Shown here piece after piece: positions 38,643-47,627 of a DNA stretch of 64,000 nucleotides. Source of the stretch: Mycobacterium sp. PS03-16 (lineage in GTDB: Bacteria; Actinomycetota; Actinomycetes; Mycobacteriales; Mycobacteriaceae); assembly GCF_004570325.1 (NCBI RefSeq), contig NZ_SPQO01000016.1, positions 1 to 64,000 of the forward strand, read 5' to 3'. Under the pieces are notes generated by a model. The model did no database searches and was not told the origin of the DNA. It saw only the letters and a program-made list of their open reading frames with translations. Position 1 is the first letter of the stretch, and every line of letters starts with the position of its first letter. The position numbers were made by a program, and so were the translations under genes.

Positions 38643-40241
38643 CTAGGCCGGTGATGGGTCGTGGCTGTGTGCGGGCTGTGTGCCGGCGGGCAGGGCGACG
38701 ACGAACTCGGTCCGGCCAGGGGCGCTGTGCACTTCGATGGTGCCGCGGTGGGCCTTGACGACCGCGGCGACGATGGCCAGCCCCAGCCCGGTGCTGCCGC
38801 CACGGCGCGACCGGGACGAGTCGCCGCGGGCGAACCGCTCGAACACCTCACCCTGCAGCCAGCGCGGGATGCCCGGGCCGTCGTCGGTGACCGTGAGCAC
38901 CGCGCCGCCGTCGGAAGCAGGAGCCAGCGCCGTGGTCACGGTGGTGCCGGGCGGGGTGTGCACGCGGGCATTGGCGAGCAGGTTGGCCAGCACCTGGTGC
39001 AGGCGGGCCTCGTCACCGGCGACCACCACCGGCTCCTCGGGCAGGTCCAGAGACCACGCATGGTCCGGCCCGGCGGCGTGGGCGTCGCTGACGGCGTCGA
39101 CCACCAGCCGCGACAGGTCGACCGGTTCGCGCTGCAACGGCCGGCCGGTGTCGAGGCGGGCCAGCAGCAGCATGTCCTCGACCAGGTGCGTCATGCGTTC
39201 GGTCTCGGATTCCACCCGGCTCATGGCGTGCGCGACGTCGTCGGGCAGCACGTCGGATCTGCGTTGCGCCAGTTCGGTGTATCCACGGATGGCGGCCAGC
39301 GGGGTGCGCAGTTCGTGGCTGGCGTCGGCGACGAATTGACGTACCCGGGTCTCGCTGGCGTGCCGGGCGGTCAGGGCGCCGGCGATGCGGTCGAGCATCC
39401 GGTTGAGCGACGAGCCGAGCTGACCGACCTCGGTGTGGGCGGCCGCCGGGTCGACCTCGACGATGGGGCTGGGCAGCCGCACCTCGCCGCGGTCGAGTTC
39501 GAGGTCCGCCACCGTCCGCGCGGCGGCCGACACTCGCGACAACGGTTCGAGCTGCCTGCGGATGATCACCACCCCGGCCGTCGTGGCGCCGATCAGCGCG
39601 ATCGCCCCGACCACGCAGAAGATCAGCAGCACGGTCAGCAGGGTGTCGTCGACGTCCGAGAGGGGCAGGCCGGTGACGATGGTCTCGCCCGGCCCGCGGG
39701 CGGGCAGGGCGACGACGCGGTAGCGGCCGAGTCCGTCGAGCTCGACGGTCCGGGGCGGTGCGTCGGCCGGCACGGTGGCCAGCTGTGCGGCGGCGGTCGC
39801 GCTGATCTGCTCGCGGGTGCCGTCGGCGGTGATCAGCCCGGCGTCGGCCGCGGTACCGCGGGTGACGATCGCTCCGACGGTGCCGACGGCCTGCCCGGGG
39901 GCGTTGAGGAACGCCGGCCCGGGCCCCGGGTCGCGGATCACCATGCGGTGGGGGTAGTCCGGCGGCGGAAATCCCGGTGCGGGCAGCATCATCGGCGGGC
40001 CCGCAGGTGGCGGACCGAGCATGAACAGGCCGGCCGACCGGCGGCCGGTCTCGGCGAGCTGGTTGTCGAGCTGATGGGTCAGGAACCGCTGCAGGGCGAA
40101 TTCTGTGCCGATGCCCACCGCGGCGCACACCACGGCGAGCAGCGCGATCTGGGTGACCAGCAGCCGTGCCCGCAGCGACCACGTCCGCGGAGCACGCAGC
40201 CGGGCCCGGCCGGGCTCAGCGGGCGGCCGGTTTGAGGACAT
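38643..40241 (-). CDS. tcrY: Two-component sensor histidine kinase, TcrY-like
   Basis: This 532-aa kinase has two transmembrane helices (about 24-46 and 195-225) flanking a periplasmic-side sensor region that contains a Pro/Gly/Met-rich stretch (LGPPPAGPPMMLPAPGFPPPDYP). HAMP follows, then HisKA with H309 in FVADASHELRTPLAAIRGYTEL, and a HATPase domain (NLLANARVHT; DDGPGIP; GSTGLGLAIV). Its 5' end overlaps the regulator by 26 nt. Similarity to mycobacterial TcrY is from memory; TrcS-like is the alternative. Confidence 0.8.
   Translation of the reverse strand: MSSNRPPAEPGRARLRAPRTWSLRARLLVTQIALLAVVCAAVGIGTEFALQRFLTHQLDNQLAETGRRSAGLFMLGPPPAGPPMMLPAPGFPPPDYPHRMVIRDPGPGPAFLNAPGQAVGTVGAIVTRGTAADAGLITADGTREQISATAAAQLATVPADAPPRTVELDGLGRYRVVALPARGPGETIVTGLPLSDVDDTLLTVLLIFCVVGAIALIGATTAGVVIIRRQLEPLSRVSAAARTVADLELDRGEVRLPSPIVEVDPAAAHTEVGQLGSSLNRMLDRIAGALTARHASETRVRQFVADASHELRTPLAAIRGYTELAQRRSDVLPDDVAHAMSRVESETERMTHLVEDMLLLARLDTGRPLQREPVDLSRLVVDAVSDAHAAGPDHAWSLDLPEEPVVVAGDEARLHQVLANLLANARVHTPPGTTVTTALAPASDGGAVLTVTDDGPGIPRWLQGEVFERFARGDSSRSRRGGSTGLGLAIVAAVVKAHRGTIEVHSAPGRTEFVVALPAGTQPAHSHDPSPA
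38664..38681 (-). promoter_or_regulatory. PhoP/TcrX-type direct repeat before GT39 copy 2
   Basis: On the minus strand it reads ACACAGC-CCGC-ACACAGC, two identical 7-bp units with an 11-bp period. Then come CACGA and CCCATCACCGG, the same trailing element as at 36711-36724. It lies within the last codons of the kinase gene, 44 bp upstream of the GT39 ATG. Confidence 0.6.
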
Positions 40242-40965
40242 AGCCCGCGCCGCGCAGCGTGTGGATCATCGGATCGCGCCCGCTGTCGATCTTCTTGCGC
40301 AGGTAGGAAACGTAGAGCTCGACGATGTTGGAACGGCCGCCGAAGTCGTAACTCCACACCCGGTCGAGGATCTGCGCCTTGCTCAGCACCCGCTTGGCGT
40401 TGCGCATCATGAAGCGCAGCAGCTCGAACTCGGTGGCCGTGAGCGTGATCTGGTCTCCGGCGCGGGTCACCTCGTGACTGTCCTCGTCGAGCACCAGATC
40501 CCCGACGACGATCTTCGCGCCGCCGGTCTCGGTGACACCGGTGCGCCGCAGCAGGGCCCGCAGCCGCAGCACCACCTCCTCGAGCGAGAACGGCTTGGTG
40601 ACGTAGTCGTCGCCGCCGGCGGTCAGCCCCGCGATGCGGTCCTCGACGGAGTCCTTCGCGGTCAACAGCAGCAGCGGCAGGCCGGGGATCTGCTCGCGCA
40701 GCCGGCGCAGCACGTCGAGGCCACTCATGTCGGGCAGCATCACATCGAGCACCACCACATCGGGCGGGGTCTCCCGCGCGGCCGCGATGGCCGTGGCGCC
40801 GTCACCAGCGGTGACGATGTCCCAGCCCTCGTAGCGCAGCGCCATCGAGACCAGTTCGGCGAGCACCGGCTCGTCGTCGACGACCAGCACGCGCACCGGA
40901 TTGCCGTCCGCGCGGCGCAGCACGGACCGCTCCGTCTCGGACTGGTTCGGACTCATGGCATCCAT
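40216..40965 (-). CDS. tcrX: OmpR/PhoP-type response regulator, TcrX-like
   Basis: This 249-aa regulator has a receiver domain with D30/D31 and phospho-acceptor D74 (VVVLDVMLPDMSGL), and the conserved GGDDYVTKPFSLEEVVLRLRALLRR. A winged-helix DNA-binding domain follows (LTATEFELLRFMMRNAKRVLSKAQILDRVWSYDFGGRSNIVELYVSYLRKKID) that is very PhoP-like. That supports recognition of TCACAGC-type direct repeats. Three such repeats lie just upstream. Start may be the ATG at 40965 or 40956. The symbol is tentative; the family is certain. Confidence 0.8.
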   Translation of the reverse strand: MDAMSPNQSETERSVLRRADGNPVRVLVVDDEPVLAELVSMALRYEGWDIVTAGDGATAIAAARETPPDVVVLDVMLPDMSGLDVLRRLREQIPGLPLLLLTAKDSVEDRIAGLTAGGDDYVTKPFSLEEVVLRLRALLRRTGVTETGGAKIVVGDLVLDEDSHEVTRAGDQITLTATEFELLRFMMRNAKRVLSKAQILDRVWSYDFGGRSNIVELYVSYLRKKIDSGRDPMIHTLRGAGYVLKPAAR

Positions 40966-40988
40966 TATTCGCGCGGCGATGGGCGATG

Positions 40989-41017
40989 CCTGTGCCGTTC
41001 CTATGCGCCCGCTGTGA
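40989..41017 (-). promoter_or_regulatory. Triple PhoP/TcrX-type direct repeat at the tcrX promoter
   Basis: On the minus strand three 7-bp units, TCACAGC, GCATAGG and GCACAGG, follow one another with 4-bp spacers (exact 11-bp period: 41011-41017, 41000-41006, 40989-40995). Five bases later comes CCCATCGCCG, as at the other two boxes. It ends 24 bp before the ATG at 40965 and suggests autoregulation. Confidence 0.6.
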
Positions 41018-41048
41018 GCGCCGAACCCACAGTCGCGGCCGATCCGGC

Positions 41049-41066
41049 ACACAGCCGGCGCACATC
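41049..41066 (+). promoter_or_regulatory. Weak direct repeat before the small Gly/Pro-rich membrane gene
   Basis: ACACAGC-CGGC-GCACATC on the plus strand has the same 7-4-7 spacing as the tcrX boxes but a poorer second unit. It ends 22 bp before the ATG at 41089. Treat it as a possible fourth operator. Confidence 0.35.
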
Positions 41067-41088
41067 GGGCCTCGGCACAGTGTCGTCC

Positions 41089-41328
41089 ATGAGCACTGAG
41101 CATGTCTGGGGGAAGCCCGACGGTGAGCGCTGGGGCATCCGGGAGACCGCGGCCGCCGTCGCCGTCGCGGCCGTCATCGCCGCATTCGGCGGCGCGGCCG
41201 TGTACGCAGCGACGGACCAGGCTTCGACGGGACCCGGTTCACACCAGTTCGGCCCGCCGCCCGGTGGGTTCGGCGGGCCCGGCGGCCCGGGCGGCGCCCC
41301 TGGCGGTCCGCCCGCCCCACGGCCCTGA
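41089..41328 (+). CDS. Small membrane protein with Gly/Pro-rich tail
   Basis: This 79-aa protein has a short charged N-terminus (MSTEHVWGKPDGERWGIRET), one transmembrane helix (about 20-41: AAAVAVAAVIAAFGGAAVYAA) and an extracytoplasmic tail rich in Gly and Pro (FGPPPGGFGGPGGPGG...). It is divergent from tcrX. The tail composition mirrors the Gly/Pro-rich loops in GT39 copy 1 and in the kinase sensor region. It could be an accessory factor or even an acceptor of this glycosylation system; I do not recognise a family. Confidence 0.65.
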   Translation: MSTEHVWGKPDGERWGIRETAAAVAVAAVIAAFGGAAVYAATDQASTGPGSHQFGPPPGGFGGPGGPGGAPGGPPAPRP

Positions 41329-41421
41329 GCGGCGCGCCCGGCACCGCCAACACCTGCCCGGGCGCCGATCTTCTCTACGCTGGTTGCCCATGCAGCCATG
41401 CGCCCCGGCGGGCAGTCGCCG

Positions 41422-42399
41422 ATGACGCGCTTTCTCGCGCGCCGGCTGCTCAACTACCTGGCCCTGTTGGCGCTGGCCTCGGTGCTGGCGTTCACCCTGG
41501 CCTCGGTGTCGTTCAACCCGCTGGACAGCCTGCTGGAGCGCAACCCGCGGCCACCGCAGGCGGTGATCGACGCGAAGGCGGCCGAACTCGGACTCGACCA
41601 GCCGATCCCGCTGCGCTACGCGCACTGGCTGGGTGACGCCGTCCGCGGCGACTTCGGCACGACGGTCGCGGGTCAGCCGGTGTCCGACGAGCTGTGGCGG
41701 CGCGCCGGCATCAGCCTGCGGCTGCTGGTCATCGGCTCCGTCCTCGGCACCGTGATCGGCGTGGTGGTCGGCGCGTGGGGCGCGATCCGGCAGTACCGGC
41801 TCTCCGACCGGGTCATCACCGTGGTGTCGCTGCTGATCCTCAGCACGCCGGCGTTCGTCACCGCTAACCTGCTGATCCTGGCCGCGCTGAACGTCAACAA
41901 CGTGCTCGGGGTGCAGATCTTCGAGTACACCGGGGAGACCTCGCTGACCCCGGTCGAGGGCACCTGGAACCAGATCGCCGACCGAGTCCAGCACCTGGTG
42001 CTGCCGAGCTTCACGCTGGCGCTGGTGGGCATCGCCGGCTACAGCCGCTACCAGCGCAACGCGATGCTCGACGTGCTCGGCCAGGACTTCATCCGCACCG
42101 CCAGAGCCAAGGGGCTGACCCGCAGGCAGGCGCTGTTCAAACACGGCCTGCGCACGGCGCTGATCCCGATGGCCACGCTGTTCGCCTACGGGGTGAGCGG
42201 CCTGGTGACCGGGGCGGTGTTCGTCGAGAAGATCTTCGGCTGGCACGGTCTCGGCGAGTGGTGGGTGCAGGGCATCACCGGTCAGGACACCAACATCGTC
42301 GTCGCGGTCACCGTGTTCTCCGGCGTCGCGATCCTGCTCGCCGGGCTGCTCTCCGACGTCATCTACGCGGCGGTGGACCCGAGGGTGCGCGCCTCATGA
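41422..42399 (+). CDS. oppB: Oligopeptide ABC transporter permease OppB
   Basis: This 325-aa inner-membrane permease starts at [24 protein letters not shown]. It carries an N-terminal loop with the [26 protein letters not shown] signature and the EAA coupling loop [31 protein letters not shown] chose the ATG at 41422 over 41398 because it gives the expected N-terminus and length. It leads a plus-strand oppBCDA operon. This order, opposite to cysD, corresponds to M. tuberculosis Rv1283c-Rv1280c. Confidence 0.93.
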   Translation: MTRFLARRLLNYLALLALASVLAFTLASVSFNPLDSLLERNPRPPQAVIDAKAAELGLDQPIPLRYAHWLGDAVRGDFGTTVAGQPVSDELWRRAGISLRLLVIGSVLGTVIGVVVGAWGAIRQYRLSDRVITVVSLLILSTPAFVTANLLILAALNVNNVLGVQIFEYTGETSLTPVEGTWNQIADRVQHLVLPSFTLALVGIAGYSRYQRNAMLDVLGQDFIRTARAKGLTRRQALFKHGLRTALIPMATLFAYGVSGLVTGAVFVEKIFGWHGLGEWWVQGITGQDTNIVVAVTVFSGVAILLAGLLSDVIYAAVDPRVRAS

Positions 42400-43301
42400 G
42401 CGAACTGACCACGCAGTCCGGCCTCGACGAGCACCGCTTCGCGTCCCGGCGCACCCTGGTGTGGCGCCGGTTCGTGCGCAACAAGCCCGCAGTGGTCTCG
42501 CTGGCCGTGCTGGTCACCATGGTCGTCGGGTGCTACGCATTGCCGCCGCTGCTGCCCTACAGCTACACCGACCTCGACTACTACGCGCTGCAGCAGCCGC
42601 CGAGCGCCCGGCACTGGTTCGGCACCAACGCCCTCGGCCAGGACATCCTCGCCCAGACCCTGCGCGGAATGCAGAAATCGCTGCTGATCGGCATCTGCGT
42701 GGCGTTCGCGTCGACGCTGATCGCCGCCACCGCCGGGGCCGTCGCCGGCTACTTCGGCGGCTGGCGCGACCGCACCCTGATGTGGGTGGTCGACCTGCTG
42801 CTGGTGGTGCCCGCGTTCCTGCTCATCGCGATCGTGACACCCCGTGCGGAGAACAGCGTGTTGTGGCTGATCGTGCTGCTGGCGCTCTTCTCCTGGATGA
42901 TCAGCTCACGCATCGTGCGCGGGATGACCATGACCCTGCGCGACCGCGAATTCGTGGTGGCCGCCCGCTACATGGGGGTGAGCAACCGGCGGATCATCAC
43001 CCGCCACATCCTGCCGAACGTGGCCTCGCTGTTGATCATCGACACCGCGCTCAACGTCGGTGTCGCGGTGCTCGCCGAAACCGGGCTCAGCTTCCTGGGC
43101 TTCGGGGTGCAGCCGCCCGACGTCTCGCTGGGCACGCTCATCGCCGCGGGCACCCCGTCGGTGACGACGTTCCCGTGGGTGTTCCTGTTCCCCGCCGGGG
43201 TGCTGGTGGCGATCGTGCTCTGCGCCAACCTCATCGGCGACGCCCTGCGCGACGCCATCGATCCCGCCGCCCGCCCCCTACGGAAGCGCCGCAAGCGATG
43301 A
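42396..43301 (+). CDS. oppC: Oligopeptide ABC transporter permease OppC
   Basis: This 301-aa permease has an OppC N-terminal segment ([32 protein letters not shown]) and the family pattern [27 protein letters not shown]. The EAA loop is [25 protein letters not shown]. It overlaps oppB by 4 nt (ATGA) and oppD by 4 nt. With OppB it forms the membrane channel. Confidence 0.93.
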   Translation: MSELTTQSGLDEHRFASRRTLVWRRFVRNKPAVVSLAVLVTMVVGCYALPPLLPYSYTDLDYYALQQPPSARHWFGTNALGQDILAQTLRGMQKSLLIGICVAFASTLIAATAGAVAGYFGGWRDRTLMWVVDLLLVVPAFLLIAIVTPRAENSVLWLIVLLALFSWMISSRIVRGMTMTLRDREFVVAARYMGVSNRRIITRHILPNVASLLIIDTALNVGVAVLAETGLSFLGFGVQPPDVSLGTLIAAGTPSVTTFPWVFLFPAGVLVAIVLCANLIGDALRDAIDPAARPLRKRRKR

Positions 43302-45133
43302 CGCTGCTCGAGGTGACGGACCTGACCGTCGCATTCCCCACCGACACCGAGACCGTCGCCGCCGTGCGCGGCCTGACCTACCATGTGGACGCCGGTGAGG
43401 TGGTCGCGCTGGTCGGCGAATCCGGTGCGGGCAAATCTGCCGGCGCGATGGCCGTCGTCGGCCTGCTGCCCGAGTACGCCGAGGTGTCCGGATCGGTGCG
43501 GATGCACGGCGAGGAGCTGATCGGCCGCTCCGATGCGCAGATGTCGGCGATCCGCGGCCGGCGGATCGGCACGGTGTTCCAGGATCCGATGTCGGCGCTC
43601 ACGCCGGTTTACTCCGTCGGCGACCAGATCGCCGAGGCGCTGCAGGTCCACGACCGGACGATCGGCCGGCGCGCCGCCCGAGCCCGTGCCGTCGAACTGC
43701 TCGACCTGGTCGGCATCGCGCAGGCCGAACGACGGGCGCGGGCGTTCCCGCACGAGCTGTCCGGTGGGGAACGGCAGCGGGTGGTGATCGCGATCGCGAT
43801 CGCCAACGACCCGGACCTGCTGATCTGCGATGAGCCGACCACCGCGCTGGACGTCACCGTGCAGGCGCAGATCCTCGACGTGCTGCGCACCGCCCGCGAC
43901 GTCACCGGCGCCGGCGTGCTGATCATCACCCATGACCTCGGCGTCGTCGCCGAATTCGCCGACCGCGCGCTGGTGATGTACGCCGGCCGTGCGGTCGAGA
44001 CCGCGCCGGTGAACCGGCTGTACGGACAGCGCCGGATGCCCTACACCGTCGGGCTGCTGGGTTCGGCGCCGCGCCTGGACGCGCCTCAGGGCGCCCGGCT
44101 GGTACCGATCCCCGGCACGCCGCCGTCGCCGGCCGCGTTGCCGCCGGGCTGCCCGTTCACCCCGCGCTGCCCGCTGGCCGTCGACGAGTGCCGGGCCGCC
44201 GAACCGCCGCTGATCGAGGTCGGCCCCGACCATTTCGCGGCCTGCATCCGCACCGATGTGGTCGACGGGCGCAGCGCCGCCGACATCTACGGTGTCTCGA
44301 CCGAGCCGCCGGCCGACGAACCGTCCGCCGACCGGCCCGTGGTGCTGCGGGTCGAGGACCTGGTCAAGGTGTATCCCCTGCACAAGGGCGTGGTGTTCCG
44401 CAGACGGGTCGGCGAGGTCCGCGCGGTCGACGGCGTCAGCTTCGCGCTGCGTCAGGGCCGCACACTGGGCATCGTCGGCGAGTCGGGGTCGGGCAAGACG
44501 ACGACGCTGCACCAGATCCTCGAACTGGCCGCGCCGCAGTCCGGCCGCATCGAGGTGCTGGGCGCCGACGTCGCGACGCTGGACAAAGCGGCGCTGCGGG
44601 CGCTGCGCGGCGACGTGCAGGTGGTGTTCCAGGATCCCGTCGCCTCGCTGGACCCCCGGCTGCCGGTGTTCGATCTGATCGCCGAACCGTTGCAGGCCAA
44701 CGGCTTCGAACGCGGACACATCGACGACCGGGTAGCCGAACTGCTCGGCACAGTCGGGCTGCGCCGGGAGGACGCCAGCCGCTATCCCGGTGAGTTCTCG
44801 GGCGGCCAGAAGCAACGCATCGGGATCGCCCGTGCGCTGGCCACCCAGCCGAAGATCCTGGCGCTCGACGAACCGGTGTCCGCGCTCGACGTGTCGATCC
44901 AGGCCGGCATCATCAACCTGCTGCTCGATCTGCAGCGCCGGTTCGGCCTGACGTACCTGTTCGTCTCGCACGACCTGTCGGTGGTCAAACACCTCGCCCA
45001 CCACGTGGCGGTGATGTACCGGGGCACGATCGTCGAACAGGGCGACAGTGACACGGTGCTGGCCGACCCGCAGCACGAGTACACCCGGCAGCTGATCGCG
45101 GCGGTCCCCCGCGCCGAGGCGGGGCACCGTTAG
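43298..45133 (+). CDS. oppD: Oligopeptide ABC transporter ATPase OppD (two NBDs fused)
   Basis: This 611-aa protein fuses two ABC ATPase domains. NBD1 (about 1-330) has [22 protein letters not shown] and [12 protein letters not shown], and ends in the oligopeptide-type C-terminal domain with cysteines ([16 protein letters not shown]...FAACI), a typical Fe-S-like motif. NBD2 (about 348-611) has [22 protein letters not shown] and [12 protein letters not shown]. Both catalytic sites look intact. It powers OppBC. Confidence 0.94.
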   Translation: MTLLEVTDLTVAFPTDTETVAAVRGLTYHVDAGEVVALVGESGAGKSAGAMAVVGLLPEYAEVSGSVRMHGEELIGRSDAQMSAIRGRRIGTVFQDPMSALTPVYSVGDQIAEALQVHDRTIGRRAARARAVELLDLVGIAQAERRARAFPHELSGGERQRVVIAIAIANDPDLLICDEPTTALDVTVQAQILDVLRTARDVTGAGVLIITHDLGVVAEFADRALVMYAGRAVETAPVNRLYGQRRMPYTVGLLGSAPRLDAPQGARLVPIPGTPPSPAALPPGCPFTPRCPLAVDECRAAEPPLIEVGPDHFAACIRTDVVDGRSAADIYGVSTEPPADEPSADRPVVLRVEDLVKVYPLHKGVVFRRRVGEVRAVDGVSFALRQGRTLGIVGESGSGKTTTLHQILELAAPQSGRIEVLGADVATLDKAALRALRGDVQVVFQDPVASLDPRLPVFDLIAEPLQANGFERGHIDDRVAELLGTVGLRREDASRYPGEFSGGQKQRIGIARALATQPKILALDEPVSALDVSIQAGIINLLLDLQRRFGLTYLFVSHDLSVVKHLAHHVAVMYRGTIVEQGDSDTVLADPQHEYTRQLIAAVPRAEAGHR

Positions 45134-45144
45134 AGTCGGTGCGC

Positions 45145-46806
45145 ATGAGATTCCGCCGCCTCGCCGCCGCCACCGCGATCGCCGCGCTCACGCTCGCCGG
45201 ATGCTCGAGCAGTGACACCGACGTGCCGTCTGCGGGTGGCGACGCCGAACTGGGCGCCACCGCGGATATCAATCCGCAGGTTCCGGCGAGCCTGCGCGAC
45301 GGTGGCAACCTGCGCCTGGCGATGACCGGCTTCCCGCCCAACTTCAACTACCTGCACATCGACGGCAACCTCGGTGAGTACGGCTCCCTGCTGCGGGCCA
45401 CGCTGCCGCGCGCGTTCGTCATCTCCCCCGACGGGCAGACCTCGGTCAACACCGACTACTTCACCAGCGTGGAGCTGACCGGCACCGACCCGCAGGTGGT
45501 CACCTACACCATCAATCCGAAGGCGGTCTGGTCGGACGGCACCCCGATCACGTGGGAGGACATCGCCTCCCAGATCAACGCGACCAGCGGGAAGAACCCC
45601 GACTTCCTGTTCGCGTCGCCGAACGGCAGCGAACGGGTCGCCTCGGTGACCCGTGGCGTCGACGACCGGCAGGCCGTGATGACCTTCGACCGGCACTACG
45701 CCGACTGGAAGGGGATGTTCGCCGGCAACGCCATGCTCGCGCCCAAGGTGATGACCGCGACGCCCGAGGCGTTCAACACCGGCTACCTCGACAACTTCGG
45801 CCCCTCGGCCGGGCCGTTCATGATCACCGGCATCGACCGCGGCGCGCAGCGGATCACGCTGAGCCGCAACCCGAAGTGGTGGGGCGCCCCGCCGAAGCTT
45901 GACTCGATCACCTACACGGTCCTCGACGATGCGGCGAGAATCCCGGCGCTGCAGAACAATTCGATCGATGCGTCGGGACTGGCGTCGCTCGACGAGCTGA
46001 CCATCGCCCGACGCACCCAGGGCATCGCGATCCGGCGCGCTCCGGCGCCGAGCTGGTACCACTTCACGTTCAACGGCGCGCCCGGCTCGATCCTCGCCGA
46101 CCCGGCGCTGCGCAGCGCGGTGGCCAAGGGCATCGACCGGCAGGCCATCGCGGCGGTGTCCCAGCGGGGGCTCGTCGACAACCCCGTCCCGCTGAACAAC
46201 CACATCTACGTGGCCGGCCAGGAGGGCTACCAGGACAACGGCACCGCGTTCGACCCGGAGGCGGCCACACGCGAACTCGACGAACTCGGCTGGCGTCTCA
46301 ACGGCCAGTTCCGCGAGAAAGACGGCCGCCGGTTGACCATCCGCGACGTCTACTACGACGCACAGAGCACGCGCCAGATCGGGCAGATCGCGCAGAACAA
46401 CCTCGCCCAGATCGGCGTGGACCTGCAACTCGTCGCCGCCCCCGGCGGCAAGCTGTTCACCGACTACGTCACGCCAGGTAACTTCGACATCGCCCAATTC
46501 GCCTGGGGCGGAGATGCGTTCCCGTTCGGCGGGCTCACCCAGATCTACGCCTCCAACGGCGAGAGCAACTACGGCAAGATCGGCTCACCCGAGGTCGACG
46601 CCAAGATCGAGGAGACGCTGTCCGAACTCGACCCGCAGCGGGCGCGCACTCTGGCCAACGAACTCGACCGCCTGATCTGGGCGGAGACGTTCAGCCTGCC
46701 GCTGTTCCAGTCCGCGGGCAACGTCGCGGTGCGCAGCAACCTGGCCAATTACGGACCCACCGGGATCGGCACGCTGGACTACACCAAGATCGGCTTCATG
46801 AAGTAG
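45145..46806 (+). CDS. oppA: Oligopeptide-binding lipoprotein OppA
   Basis: This 553-aa extracellular solute-binding protein (SBP family 5) has a lipoprotein signal with lipobox LTLAGC (cysteine at about residue 20). The mature fold includes NAVWSDGTPITWEDI-like segments, FGPSAGPFMITGIDRGAQRITLSRNPKWWG and the C-terminal DRLIWAETFSLPLFQS. It captures peptides for OppBCD. A GTG at 45139 is a possible earlier start. It is the last gene of the operon and converges with the Lys/Ala/Pro-rich gene. Confidence 0.93.
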   Translation: MRFRRLAAATAIAALTLAGCSSSDTDVPSAGGDAELGATADINPQVPASLRDGGNLRLAMTGFPPNFNYLHIDGNLGEYGSLLRATLPRAFVISPDGQTSVNTDYFTSVELTGTDPQVVTYTINPKAVWSDGTPITWEDIASQINATSGKNPDFLFASPNGSERVASVTRGVDDRQAVMTFDRHYADWKGMFAGNAMLAPKVMTATPEAFNTGYLDNFGPSAGPFMITGIDRGAQRITLSRNPKWWGAPPKLDSITYTVLDDAARIPALQNNSIDASGLASLDELTIARRTQGIAIRRAPAPSWYHFTFNGAPGSILADPALRSAVAKGIDRQAIAAVSQRGLVDNPVPLNNHIYVAGQEGYQDNGTAFDPEAATRELDELGWRLNGQFREKDGRRLTIRDVYYDAQSTRQIGQIAQNNLAQIGVDLQLVAAPGGKLFTDYVTPGNFDIAQFAWGGDAFPFGGLTQIYASNGESNYGKIGSPEVDAKIEETLSELDPQRARTLANELDRLIWAETFSLPLFQSAGNVAVRSNLANYGPTGIGTLDYTKIGFMK

Positions 46807-46845
46807 CGCCGCGGCGGGGTCGGCCGCGTACGGCCGCTGTGGCGG

Positions 46846-47538
<693 letters not shown>

Positions 47539-47627
47539 CGTCTCCCGTCGTCACGTCTGACTCGTCGGTCACATACCCGTTTTGACGGATACCTCACGTG
47601 GCGCGTGCCACGCATCGGGCCCGGACG

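Noticed and set aside
38621..38851. Longer N-terminus for GT39 copy 2 reaching into the kinase gene
   Set aside because: The extension is antisense-like shadow of the kinase C-terminus. The ATG at 38620 has an SD and matches the paralog's start.
46821..46836. CGGCCG-CGTA-CGGCCG hairpin as a terminator after oppA
   Set aside because: The 6-bp stem is short and such palindromes are frequent in this GC-rich DNA; not strong enough to call.
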